A program made the position numbers and the translations under genes. The notes under the pieces are model-generated. The model saw only the letters and a list, made by a program, of their open reading frames with translations. It did no database searches and had not been told where the DNA came from. Shown here in pieces: positions 47,031 to 58,110 of a stretch of DNA of 64,000 nt (the first letter of the stretch is position 1; every line of letters starts with the position of its first letter). This DNA comes from Trichosphaerium sp. ATCC 40318 (lineage: Eukaryota; Discosea; Flabellinia; Trichosidae): positions 1 to 64,000 of the forward strand of contig JALMLS010000368.1 of NCBI GenBank assembly GCA_038496445.1, given 5' to 3'.

Positions 47031-50000
47031 TTACTGTTCTTCTTTCTTTACAATTTTTCTTTTCTTCGATGATGAAGAATCATCTTTACTTGCTTTATCA
47101 CTTTCTTCATTTTCATCTGATGCTCTCTTACGTTTACGAGCAGGTTGACCCTCTTGTTCTTTCTTGATTAACCTAACAAAAAATCACGTGTCAAAGAAAA
47201 AAAGCAAAGAACATAAAAACTGGTTTAAACATAAGCCAAAAACTGTTTGTCGTTTTTTGTACCGTATTAATACATCTACCCTACGATTTATCTCAGCTGG
47301 TGTTCTACTCTTCAAGAACCAAGCCATTCTGAATTGCCAGCTGTTACGTACAAGAGTCTGAACTTCAGCCCAGTTACCTAGTAAGAAAGAATGAGTAAGA
47401 AAAACGCACTTTCATTCTCAACGCTTTCTAATAACAAGTCATACCATAACCGACTTTATATGTTGCCAATAGTAAGAATACATCTTCTTCTGGTGTATAA
47501 TGCTTTGGCTAGACATAAAGTAAGCGAAACAACAAAAAAAATCATAGATGGAAATTCTTTGACGTACTCTTCCAGCGTACTTGACACGTAATGTACGCCA
47601 TGGATCTGGTGTGCTTTCAATCTTTTTCTTTAATATACCAATATACTCAGTTCTTCCAGCAAGCCTTGTCTCACCCTAGCAGAGAATAAATAACTCAAAA
47701 AAAAAAGAACAAAATAAAATGTCAAAAGATTTCACGTGGGTTGTGTACCTGTTCTATCCTAGCAATGAGTTTTTCATATTCTGGTAGAGTCTTATAATTC
47801 TTCCAAAATGCAGCATTGTATGCTTTAACCTGCTTGGAAGTCTTATCGTCCCTCATATAGTCACAAATGCCACTAATATTCTTACGTCCCAACTGCTCTG
47901 TAGCACGACAAAACGTGTAATAATCACGTTTAGTCCAATCCGCAAACTTGACCTAGAAACGCTTTAAGAACAGATAACATAGACCACATAAAATTCATAG
48001 CCTCCAGTACCAAATAAGCCATAAACGTTTAGGCTTAGATAAATTTATTGATGAAAAGAAAAGTTCTAAAAAAACGTGTTCTTCAAGGTTACCTTTGCCA
48101 GCAGTTTCTCCTTTTCTTTCTGTTCTGATTCTGTTAATCCGCCAAAATCCTTTGCAGATACTGCATTCTTTGCATCTGTGGTCTTGGCAGTATGCCAAGC
48201 TTCGATCTTGAGCTAAAAACCAATCAGTCAGTGAACATCAAAAAAAAAATCACAAAGAGTTTCATCACAAATGTACGTACCTCCCAAGCGTTTAGTTCTT
48301 TTTCAATAAGCTTTACAAGTCGTTGCGGGAAAAATTGATGAGGATATCTATAATTAAAGTCAACACAAACCAGTACAATAACTAAAACAAAAAAAAAATA
48401 AAAAAAAGATCTCGTACGGCAGCTTGACTTTTGGTCTTATTGGTTGTTTTGCCTTTGGTGGAGGTTTTGGTAAATTCCTACCTTCAGCACGCTTCCATAG
48501 TTCTGTTTCATTGTATGTTTTACCAAAATTAGCCTAAACATCCAGTAAGCAAGTGCTAAAACATAAAAAGAAAAAAATTTGCAAATACTATTTTTTATCA
48601 GTACCTTGCGCCTTCTGTCTTCCTTGCTTGATTCTATTACATTATCAGGTACTACAGCCTTTATCTTTTTATTTCTCTACAACAAACCAATCAGCTGAGA
48701 AGAGAAAGAAGAGATTATTTCAAAGCTCGATTTAAAAAACTCAACACTTGTTCACTGAAAATATTTAAACGAAAATCGACATAGTGATAACCAAGACACG
48801 TGAATAAATTTCATCATGACGTACCCAATCTTCTCCGTCGAATATATACATATCAATATCCTCGTCTCCATGGAGAGTTAAATTTGACAATAAAGTGTTT
48901 GATGTCTTTGATATTTTACTATCAAGTTTTTTAGTCTTCTCTTCACCTCTGGCAAGAATATCTTCAATATCTTCATCTGTTATACCACTCTTTGATTTGA
49001 ATATCTGATCAGCGCCATACTTAACCATGGCTAAAATCTCATCCTTTGATAGACCTACAAAGAAAATAAAAATCAAAAAAAAACGTAATTAACAAAAACA
49101 AAAAGAGACCACTAGCACCACACCACCCATATTTTTTGAAGAAACAAAACCGCGTTTAATAGTGCAAGAATATTATAATATACAAAGCACTGCAACTTTG
49201 AAGCTTCCATTCAAGGATAGTTTGTTTCAAAGTCAAAAAAAAAAGTGAAATTTTTCTTGTTTAAACTGTTCTTGACAAACAACGCACGTTTATTCTGCTC
49301 TACTAGACGTCCTTGTTGTATGACCATAGCATCAAGTTGCAACTTCATACCAGCCCTCTCTACAATCTTCTCTTCAACAGTTTCCTCAGTAACAAGTCTA
49401 TAAACATTCACTTGTTTCGTCTGTCCAATACGATGAGCTCTATCCTGAGCTTGAAGATCAACTTGCGGATTCCAATCGGAATCATAAAGTATAACAGTAT
49501 CAGCAGTAGCAAGGTTAATACCAAGACCACCTGCACGAGTAGATAAAAGGAAAGCAAACAAATCTGAATCAGGTTCATTGAATGCCTCAATCTGAGATTC
49601 TCTGTCTTCCATTGACGTCGAACCATCTATCCTGCAATACTTCCATTTTGAGTAACTCATATAATCATCTATAATATCCAACATTCTTGTCATTTGTGAG
49701 AATATAAGAACTCTATGTCCTCGAGCTTTAAGTCGTTTTAGGAGCTTATCCATAACGTATAATTTTCCACAATTTTCCATCAAATGAGGGCCGTTCTCGT
49801 AAGGAGGTTCTCCTGGTTCGGCACCATGGAAGAGGTAAGGATGGTTACAAACCTGGTATAATCATTATGATGTCATATGATGGGATGAAGAGTCATACCT
49901 TTCGGAGTTGCATGAGAACATTTAAAAGTCTGACTTTACTTCCATTTGAGGAGTTGATTGATGAGATATCTTTAGCAAGGGCTTGGGTATACCAAGTCTT

Positions 50001-52316
50001 TTGCATGTCAGATAAACCTACGTACACTTTTGTCTCCTTCTTTGGCGGAATCTCTTTCAATACATCAGCTTTTATACGCCTAAGATAAAAGCGGATAAGA
50101 ACAAAATCAAAAAGTCAATCACAAAAGTTTCGTGGACTTTCAGATAAATAGTATTTGTTTTGTACCGTAGAATAAATGGTTTAAGAACGCGATGAAGTCT
50201 ACTAACAACACGTTGTACTTCTTCAGGATCATTACTGTCTTCAATATTGAACCAAGTGTCAAAATCTTAAAAAAAAAAAAAGATTAGAATTTGATATGAC
50301 GTTTTTTGTTTTGTTGTCGCACCATCTCCGGAAGCAAAATCTTCTGGTAAAAGAAAGTTAAGCAGTGCCCATAACTCATGTAGATTATTCTGTAAAGGAG
50401 TTCCAGAGAGTAATAATCGATTATTTGACTTGATCATTCTAAGCACTTTTGATAGACGAGAATTCTCATTTTTAATACGATGAGCCTCGTCAATCACAAT
50501 AAATTCCCCTTAGATTAAAAAATTAGTTATTACAACGATACATTAATAAACTATTAAAAGCACAGTATCACACCATGACTCCATACCAAAAAAAGAACTC
50601 AAAAAGGTTCAATGAACTTGACAAGTCAAAAAAAAAAAAAGAAGAAAGAACAAGGACTTACAATTAAATTTCCCGAGCTTCCCTTTCTCTATCAGTACAA
50701 TCTCATATGTAGTCAAAACAACCTCTACACTACCAGGTACAAGATCTCTCTTCATCTCATTCTACAGGTATTGAGTTAGCGCAGTTGACATAAAGATGCT
50801 AGTAGGACACCAAAAAATAAGAAAAAAAACATACACGCTCTTCTTTAGTGCCATGAAACAAAACTACGTTGAATCTAACTTCAGGAGTAACCCATCTATG
50901 GAATTCCTTCTTCCAATTACCCAAAGTTGACTTAGGTACAACTACAGAAAGGCATTAAGAAAACAATAAAAAATATCTAAAAACGTCTTGGATGTTATTA
51001 CGTACTAACAAGGTAAGGTCCACTCTTCCCTCTTATCTTTTTTAAATATGCTAAAAACGCGATAGTCTCAAGAGTCTACAAAGGAAAAAAAACTATTAAC
51101 ATCATGCCTAGATCCTTCTTGAAACTTTTGTTGAAAACATTCAAAAAATTACTTACTTTACCCAAACCCATCTCATCAGCGAGTATACTAATAAAAAAAA
51201 CACGTGTCAGATACAAATAATAATAAAATAAAATATTTCTTATCCATCTAAGGACTTTTGGTACTCCTCAACGCCAAAGGCTTGCATCAAATCAAAAAGG
51301 AAATATAAATAAAAAAAATCTTTTCTGAACAATGTCACGTCGAAAAAAACCGTCAGATCCGTTTTTTTGCTTTGGAACATTAAGGTTCGCTTCATTCTAT
51401 GCGTACCCGTTGATTCCGTTATCGTATAGGTTGATTAACCAATTTAAAGCAGAAAGCTGATAGTTTTTCATTTTAACTTTGTCTGTCTCTCGTACAAACA
51501 AGTTAGGCCTCATTGTAGGCGAAAAACGAGTTTGAAATCCGATTGCTTTGAGTTCTGCATTTATCATTTTTTTATCTTCTGCACGTTCTGCTTTCTTCGA
51601 GTTTGAGCGCCTAGGATGCGTGAGAAGTGTTTCTAACACTTTGGATAGAAGCAAGTGAAACATTAACTGTCGAGAAACACAGTACTTACCCTGCTTTTGA
51701 TGGCGAACTCGAAACATTGCCAATAGTTCCTGTTTTAACGCATTTTGCGTATAATTCAGTCTTGGCCAAAAGCTTTTCTAACGGTGTCCTGTCCTATTTG
51801 AAGTAAGCGATCAGAAAGCATAGTGATCATAGAGATGCTATAAACGGTTTCTGTGCGAATTGGTGGGTGGCAAGTATTCAAATATTATTTTGCCGGTTTT
51901 TTGTTTGTTTCGTTGTGGTTGAGCTGTTTGATTGCGCAGAATGTATAGTGATTGTTTGCTAAAAGAGCTTTTGGGTATTTACGTACCTTGTTCTTGGGAT
52001 CATTCTCAATACGCTCTTTTAGCTTTTCAAGCTGCTTTTGGCGCATTTCTCGAAGTTCTTCTTGCCGCTCTTTATCAATACGTTTGTAATCAGCCATTTT
52101 CTTTGCAGGGCTCTTTTTAACCGACTACGAAAGAGTTAATAAAGAAGTTATTCAAATCCGCCCAGTAAATAATAACGTTGCCAATATTACATTTACGGCA
52201 CTCACATGTTTTTTAGAGCGCCTAGGAGTACTTTCAATAGACATATCATCCTCTTCTATTGAAACCTCCTCTTTTTCTTCTCGTTTACTCTCTTTCTTTC
52301 CCTTTTTGCGTGGCAT
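47031..52316 (-). CDS. ISWI: ISWI-type chromatin-remodelling ATPase
   Basis: From ATG 52316 ([17 protein letters not shown]) to TAA 47031 (ending [11 protein letters not shown]), with a dozen or more short introns. Order of domains: charged N-terminus ([20 protein letters not shown]); [15 protein letters not shown]2 ATPase with motif [12 protein letters not shown], motif [11 protein letters not shown] and motif [14 protein letters not shown]; helicase C lobe with [26 protein letters not shown] and [15 protein letters not shown] region ([19 protein letters not shown]); SANT ([17 protein letters not shown]); SLIDE ([20 protein letters not shown]). This full set defines ISWI (human SMARCA5/SMARCA1). 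It slides nucleosomes in the nucleus using ATP. All key ATPase residues seen are intact. CACGTG appears in the gene only within introns (near 47184, 47732, 48795 and 51199). Confidence 0.95.
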
Positions 52317-52491
52317 GACGACCACCTCACAACCAAGCGAAACTGGTGATCACAAAAGTGTTTGGCGCCCAAAATCCGTTTTTTTACACAAAATCTTCTA
52401 CCACTCAATTCTCATCAAACAATCACCAGAGGTGTAATACGTGTTGTTATTTAGTACATTTTGATCACGTGGTACTCAGAAAAGACAATAA
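52317..52491. promoter_or_regulatory. Short divergent promoter of ISWI and a small membrane protein
   Basis: Only 175 bases separate the two start codons. A CACGTG palindrome (inside GATCACGTGGTA, near 52464) lies 28 bases before the plus-strand ATG. No TATA-like box is convincing. Confidence 0.5.
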
Positions 52492-52943
52492 ATGGCGAAT
52501 TTCATCGTTCTCGTTTTATTGCTGGCGTTTACTTGTTATATCGTTATAGGAGGTTTGTAATGAACGTATTGTTTAATTTCAACCACTAAATTACTCTCGT
52601 ACAGATACACAACACGAGGAAGCCAAGTGCGCGTTTGAATCACGTTTTTTCTGTTCCTATGGCTCATTTTGTGTTTAGAGATGATGGCCAGGCAGGTGAT
52701 GAACTACAGAATAAACGCAAGGCTAGGAAACGTAAGATAGGCGTAGCAGCGATAGTTATTGTGCTCAGCATCATTGCTTTTGCGTTCATAAAGGCTTGTA
52801 TCCTCAATCGTGTCAAAAAAGCAAACAGAGCATTTATTGGTTCCTCCCCAAATCGCAAAAAACATTTAGACCCATCAGCAATGCTGCATGCACGTCTTTT
52901 TGCAAAGAATCACAGATTGAAGAAACGAACTCATATTGACTAA
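52492..52943 (+). CDS. Small single-pass membrane protein, unknown
   Basis: Three exons in phase: MANFIVLVLLLAFTCYIVIG (signal peptide), then TQHEEAKCAFES, then HDGQAGDELQNKRKARKRK and a membrane span VAAIVIVLSIIAFAFIKAC. The C-terminal tail of about 45 residues is strongly basic (KKANRAF, NRKKHLDP, KNHRLKKRTHID). Length is about 120 residues. The basic cluster KRKARKRK precedes the span. No family recognised. The second intron (about 52645-52679) could be read through in another frame, so the middle of the protein is the least certain part. Confidence 0.62.
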
Positions 52944-53588
52944 ACACACGTGTTGCTAGCTAAAAAATAAATCATGTGTTGCACTTGCAGCACACTAAGT
53001 TAAATCTGTTTATTACATGAACGTGTTCCCAGATCTTTAATGAGCGTTTCTAGTAAGTGAATGGATCTCGTGGTGTGTGAAACAACCTGAATAGACTTCG
53101 AGTGACTTCGTGAACTAGTTTCGTGGTAATAACATCCCAATAGACTATAGACAACGATAACGGTTTACATAGTCTACACTAAACATCACGTACCGATATG
53201 TAATTAACGGAACCTAGGATTAGCGAATAAGGAAAGAGCAAGATCCTGGACCTTTCACAGAACAATAACAACCTATGAATATAAGTGCAAGTCATCTAAG
53301 TGATCACGTGAAGCAAGTACATGACAGTACAAAGCTATTTTTTGCAACGCTAGAAAACCAAATATTTTGCTTGTTTGACCTAATTTATAATACCATAACA
53401 TCTTTTATCCATTTATTTGGCCAAAAAAAGGGGGTAGGAAAAGCCGAGCTTAGTATTTTTAGGCAAAAAGTAGCCTGAATTTCTATGACTTTTTTTTTTT
53501 GACGCTTAATTAGGATTGCTTCCAAATTTGTACACAACCGCATATTATTGGCGCCTTTAAAGCAACGAAGACGGTCCACACTATTTTT
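52944..53588. other. Intergenic, no gene recognised
   Basis: Open frames at 53275-53478 (+) and 53385-53579 (-) overlap each other and lack domains. CACGTG near 52947 and 53303. Confidence 0.5.
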
Positions 53589-56329
53589 ATGATTGCTATA
53601 CGTACTAGGGAGTTGTGGTTAATATTTTTAACCTTTGGGTTGACCGCAGTGTGTTCTATGCCCGTGGCATCTATACAGGGTAAGTTTAAAACATATCAAA
53701 ACTACTAAACAGTCTCCACCTTCCTTTATTGTTTTTTTGCACCCCAACCATGCCTTTTGCTCGTATTCCTACTCTCGCTATTCTTTTAGAACGAACGCCG
53801 GTCAATTAAGCGCAAAAACGACTTTTTTAGTATTTTGCGCGTTAACTGAGTGTCTAGACCCACAGTTCAACAGAGACTTTAATGTCGGTGGCTTGGTGCA
53901 AGATATGGTATGGGAAGGTAATACGATAATTATCGCAATAAGTAATAGTACTGGTGGCAGCGTGAGTCGTCTTAACATTACCAATGGTGACATTGTAACT
54001 CACACAAATTTTTTGTTCATCTCAAATCAGCCTCAAGGTAACTTTCTTGCCTTAACTTCGGGTTATCTTAAACGGTATAGGAATCGTGAGATACAATGAT
54101 GGATTTTTAGTAGCCGGTGTGCAACAAGGAGGTGATATTGTACGTCAACATAAACTTCAAAAACCTCAAACTTTGTATCTCATTTTTTTCTTCTTTAGTC
54201 GATGTTATCTTCATCCTTGGCGCATATCAGCAGTGGAGACATTAACTTTGGTTTGGATCAACAACTATATAACAGAGACAAGTATAGACAGCTTGTGATA
54301 CATGAGAATTTCCTTTACATTGCTACTATCCTACAGCCGAGTCTTATAAAGTACGACTTATTAAACAATATTGTCACGGAGCATATGACGTATTTTGACG
54401 CAAATTTTCCAAGTGCAACTCAGGTAGGTTTAAAGCCTTTATTTTTTTGCTTATAATTACGCTCTGGAAGTTCTTAATTCACCTGTAACCAAAGTTTTAA
54501 GGTGTATATGGAAAATTCTTTCGTTTTCTTCATTTTCTTCATTTTTATTTGTTTTTGCTGCCTTTGTTGTTCAGTCAATTTACAAATGATTGTTCAATTA
54601 TTTACCCATACCATCACCTCAAAAAAATACCACGTTATATCTGTCCGAGATAAAAAACCAGTATACTTTATTTTCGGGAAACTTGAGCTCACTTTTTTTA
54701 CCATTGTTTTTTTTCCACTTTTTTTCTTAATTTTGTGTAGGGTATCACATTCTTACCGACTATACCTGGGCTCACTGATAACATGCTTATTTCATATCAA
54801 ACTGAACTTAGAAGAGTTGATTTTGAAAGTATGTAAGCGAACCATTGCAACATGAAACTAAAAAACAATTATTAGATCTTGAGGTTTCCAATACATCCTA
54901 TTATACCGACCCTGTTTTTGATGTCCTCCGTATTGAATACAACCATGACTTTGATGTTATTTTATTAAGTTCAAACAGAAACGGAGGTGATAGCTTTAGA
55001 ATCATACAAGAAGGTATGAACATTTAATTGACATATCGTTTTTTTCTTCATAAAAATTATGACACGCAATTCTTCAAAGTCTGTGCCAGCCATTAATCCT
55101 AATTTTTAGGTGATATTTTATTTTCCACCCCTCTTGATAAGCCTCAAGCAGCGACAATTGGATGTGGTCCTTCCACGTGCATTCTTTATGTTTCACACGA
55201 TGATAACGTAAGACTTTTTGATTTGGGACAAAACCCGTCTATGCCAACAAGCCTGTCTCCAAACCCTACAACAAATGCACCAACCATAACCCCTACAACT
55301 CTATCCCCACCTGTGTCGACAACTCTGCCCCCACTTGTAACAACCATAACCCCAACAAGTTTGTCTCCAATTCCACCTCCACCAAGCTCTTTAGAAGAAG
55401 AGTGCAATACAATCCATGGAGGTGTATTAATTGACTTACTGTGCACGTGCAATGGAACGGCCTTGATATTTTTTGATTCAATATGTGAGAATCAAACGTG
55501 GACCACATACACAACGCCTAATGTAACACAAGAAACTGACATATCAGGTTCACTCAAAATCGTTGGTATGTTACTGTTTTTCTTTTTGCAGTTTGACTTT
55601 ACTTCTTTTTGTTAACCTTGTGTACTCAGGTAACCTTAACTGGGAAAATGGATCAATCATCACATTAAATGAAGAAACAGAAATAGAGATTACTGGTTGT
55701 GTTGCATGGGGAGGTACGAGAAACGAGAAACGTTTAGTTTAGCTTGTGGCTTTTTGATGTATTAACAACCAAAAACAGGAGCGCTGAACATAAGTAACAT
55801 CACACCAACAACTGAACCAATAACGGTTCTGACATTCTCACAATTATGTCCTACTGCTAAAATCAAAGAAGTACCAATTATTGGAGAAACAGATCCTTGT
55901 ACAACAGCCAAGGCAACAATAGGTACAAAAAATCGGTTTTTTTTTCTTCAACAATAGTATGAATATTAAGTGTCTTTTTTTGAAAACCACATGACAACAC
56001 ACGCTCGTTGAGGATGTTGTAATTCAAATACCTTTAGTTCTGACTTGTTTTGTGATTTAGAAACCTCGAAATTGCTCCTCACCTTTGAAGGAGGATCATG
56101 CAGTGATGATAATGGAAGAACATCTTCATTTTCAACATCAAACTACTACATTATTGGTAGTGTACTTGGTTTTATTCTGATTGTTGTTGTTATTATAGTA
56201 ATAATACTCGCAACAAAACCAAAATGGTTGTTCCCATACACTCCAGAAAATTGGAATGCAAACATGAGAGTAGTATCTGTTCCCACAGAAAGTAATGGCA
56301 ATGGTGTAATCGAATCCAATAGCAACTAA
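53589..56329 (+). CDS. Type I membrane protein: propeller-like ectodomain, Thr/Pro stalk, membrane span
   Basis: ATG 53589 starts MIAIRTRELWLIFLTFGLTA (signal peptide), then VFCALTECLDPQFNRDFN. Propeller-like strands follow (VGGLVQDMVWEGNTIIIAIS, GIVRYNDGFLVAGVQQGGDI, LVIHENFLYIATI, FDVILLSSNRNGGD, CILYVSHDDNVRLFDLG). The stalk near 55240-55390 is built of PTSLSPNPTT and PTTLSPPVST-like units. A Cys-containing block (LKIVGNLNWENGS, EIEITGCVAWGG) leads to the membrane span IIGSVLGFILIVVVIIVIIL and the tail KPKWLFPYTPENW, ending NGVIESNSN. Short GT-AG introns throughout. Stalk, span and the PYT tail motif link it in design to the surface family A-F, while the ectodomain relates to the secreted protein at 34310. 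Ligand unknown. Exons in 54430-54900 are the least certain. Confidence 0.8.
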
Positions 56330-56689
56330 AGTTGCTTATCTTCCTTAATTTAGAAGATACACTTTGACACATCATAATTTAATATGTGTCCAATACATAC
56401 TTGTAATACCACCGTGAACAAATAAATCACATGTTTAAGTGTACTGGTTACAAGTTGAGCACGATATACTTAAATAAGTACAAAAGCACCTTGTGTTTAC
56501 CTAGAGAATCAGCACTCAGAGTGAATTATGGTAAGCTTAAAACACCAAAGTACTGCCAATTTCCTGCTTAATAACCTAGCCAAAAGAGTTTGTACTAACT
56601 TTGTTACCAGTACTGTTTGATTTTAAACCATGCAAACTGCAGTTTATATTACACACACCACAAACCAAACTTGCTTGTTACATTGGTAC
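56330..56689. other. Intergenic, no gene recognised
   Basis: A/T-rich flank of the propeller-stalk gene; nothing supported. Confidence 0.5.
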
Positions 56690-56950
56690 TCAAGATAAAC
56701 CAAACACCGTATAGTGCCTTGGTACCCTCATCTGTCACATTTGTTCATGTAAGATCAATTGTATGAATACCAACCAACGCCTTGATGGCTGAATTTGTTA
56801 TGTTTTTTTGCCTGTGCAAACTGATTTTACGTAACCCACCAGCCAAGGCTTTCACACCTTCATTTGTAACATTTGTAAAATGATAAATCAATATCACTTA
56901 CACTAGCCAACGCCTTGACACCTTCATCTGTTCATGTTTACAACAACTAA
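56690..56950 (-). pseudogene. Degenerate LRR gene fragment
   Basis: On the minus strand, pieces read ALVGIHTIDLT, then a stop, then TNVTDEGTKAL, with further LRR-like units near 56830-56940. Stops and frame changes fall inside nearly each unit. The unit sequence is closer to that of LRR2 than to the intact gene at 57120 on the opposite strand. Confidence 0.75.
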
Positions 56951-57119
56951 CCTATGTTTGCTATGTACTATGTCATGTAAAGTGCTTCTAAATTAATGTG
57001 CGTACAAGTAACTACTAATTGAACATAGAAAGTTGAAGACTTGTCATTGTACCAACAATCTATCGCAAATTACGAAATCAGCAAAATTTTATTTTCTTGG
57101 CGTGATTACAACATCTACA

Positions 57120-57815
57120 ATGCATTGTGCCAACAAACAAATCTCGATACAAACGAGCAATGATAAACTGATTGAAGATTTGCCACCAGAAGCGCTAACA
57201 CATATTTTACGTCATTTAAACAGAAAGAACCGTATCGTGGTGTCTTCAGTTTCTCACGTGTTCAACAACATTATTCGCCGCAATATTGGCTTTAATCGAA
57301 TCGCATTGAAAGATTCGGTTGATTGTATTGTTCTCAAGGATAGTCCTTTGCTAAAAAACACCAAGATAACGTGTTATGACTTGGGACTATCAGAAAGTGA
57401 TTTTTCTTGCCTTTCTGGTGTTCGAAACATCGATCTGTCATTTACAAATATTACATACTCACATATCATCTCATTAATGCAAGGAGGATGTCACTGCATA
57501 CACACCATTGACTTGTCATACACAAAGATAACAGATGTTTCTTTGATTGCACTGGAAGGTGTACACACAATAGATATTAGGAATTGTTCGAATATAACTG
57601 TTGAAGGAATAAAAGCGCTCAAAGATGTACATGAAATATCAATCACTCGTCCAAAAGACTCGTGGCTCAAACATCTTGGGAATGTACATACTGTTCATAT
57701 TTTTAGGGGACAGTCTATCACAGATGGACTCAATTCATTGATCAATGTTAAGCACCTACATCTGTGCATGTGTACCCAGAAAACGGACTCAGATTTAAAG
57801 TATTTGGTCAATTGA
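57120..57815 (+). CDS. F-box / LRR protein (LRR4), C-terminally shortened
   Basis: Single exon, about 231 residues from ATG 57120. The F-box is near residues 18-50 (LIEDLPPEALTHILRHLNRK...VSHVFNNII), then SPLLKNT and about seven LRRs (VHTIDL, ITDVSLIAL, ITVEGIKAL, KDSWLKHL, NVHTVHI). It is the closest relative of LRR1. Relative to LRR1 the frame stops early after DLKYLVN. Beyond the stop the sequence still encodes something like EDVEALGIIWVNK, the counterpart of LRR1's final CEGIESLGITC, so a recent nonsense or frame change has trimmed about two repeats. The frame is open upstream of 57120 but lacks another ATG. Presumed SCF substrate adaptor, possibly still functional. Confidence 0.82.
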   Translation: MHCANKQISIQTSNDKLIEDLPPEALTHILRHLNRKNRIVVSSVSHVFNNIIRRNIGFNRIALKDSVDCIVLKDSPLLKNTKITCYDLGLSESDFSCLSGVRNIDLSFTNITYSHIISLMQGGCHCIHTIDLSYTKITDVSLIALEGVHTIDIRNCSNITVEGIKALKDVHEISITRPKDSWLKHLGNVHTVHIFRGQSITDGLNSLINVKHLHLCMCTQKTDSDLKYLVN

Positions 57816-58110
57816 ATCATATGGACGAAATATAAAAAAAGAAGATGTTGAGGCATTGGGTATAATTTGGGTCAACAAGCTATAATAAAGAATCAGTCCA
57901 AATAACAGTAAATTTAAGCTCTCAAAATAAACAAAATATTGACTCGTCAAATACACACTACTCTTGCTTCATTGCTAACTTACTGAATTAGTAGTTATAT
58001 ATTTTGTATCCAATGGTTTACATTGGTTCACTGTTCTTGGTGATTATTTCTACATTGGCAACATTGAAGGAAAGGTTATTTTTTTTTTTTGAATTTAGTA
58101 ATCTATTAAT
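57816..58110. other. Convergent 3' gap with LRR4 tail remnant
   Basis: About 57830-57880 is the decayed end of LRR4; the rest is A/T-rich and includes a poly-T run near 58080. Confidence 0.6.
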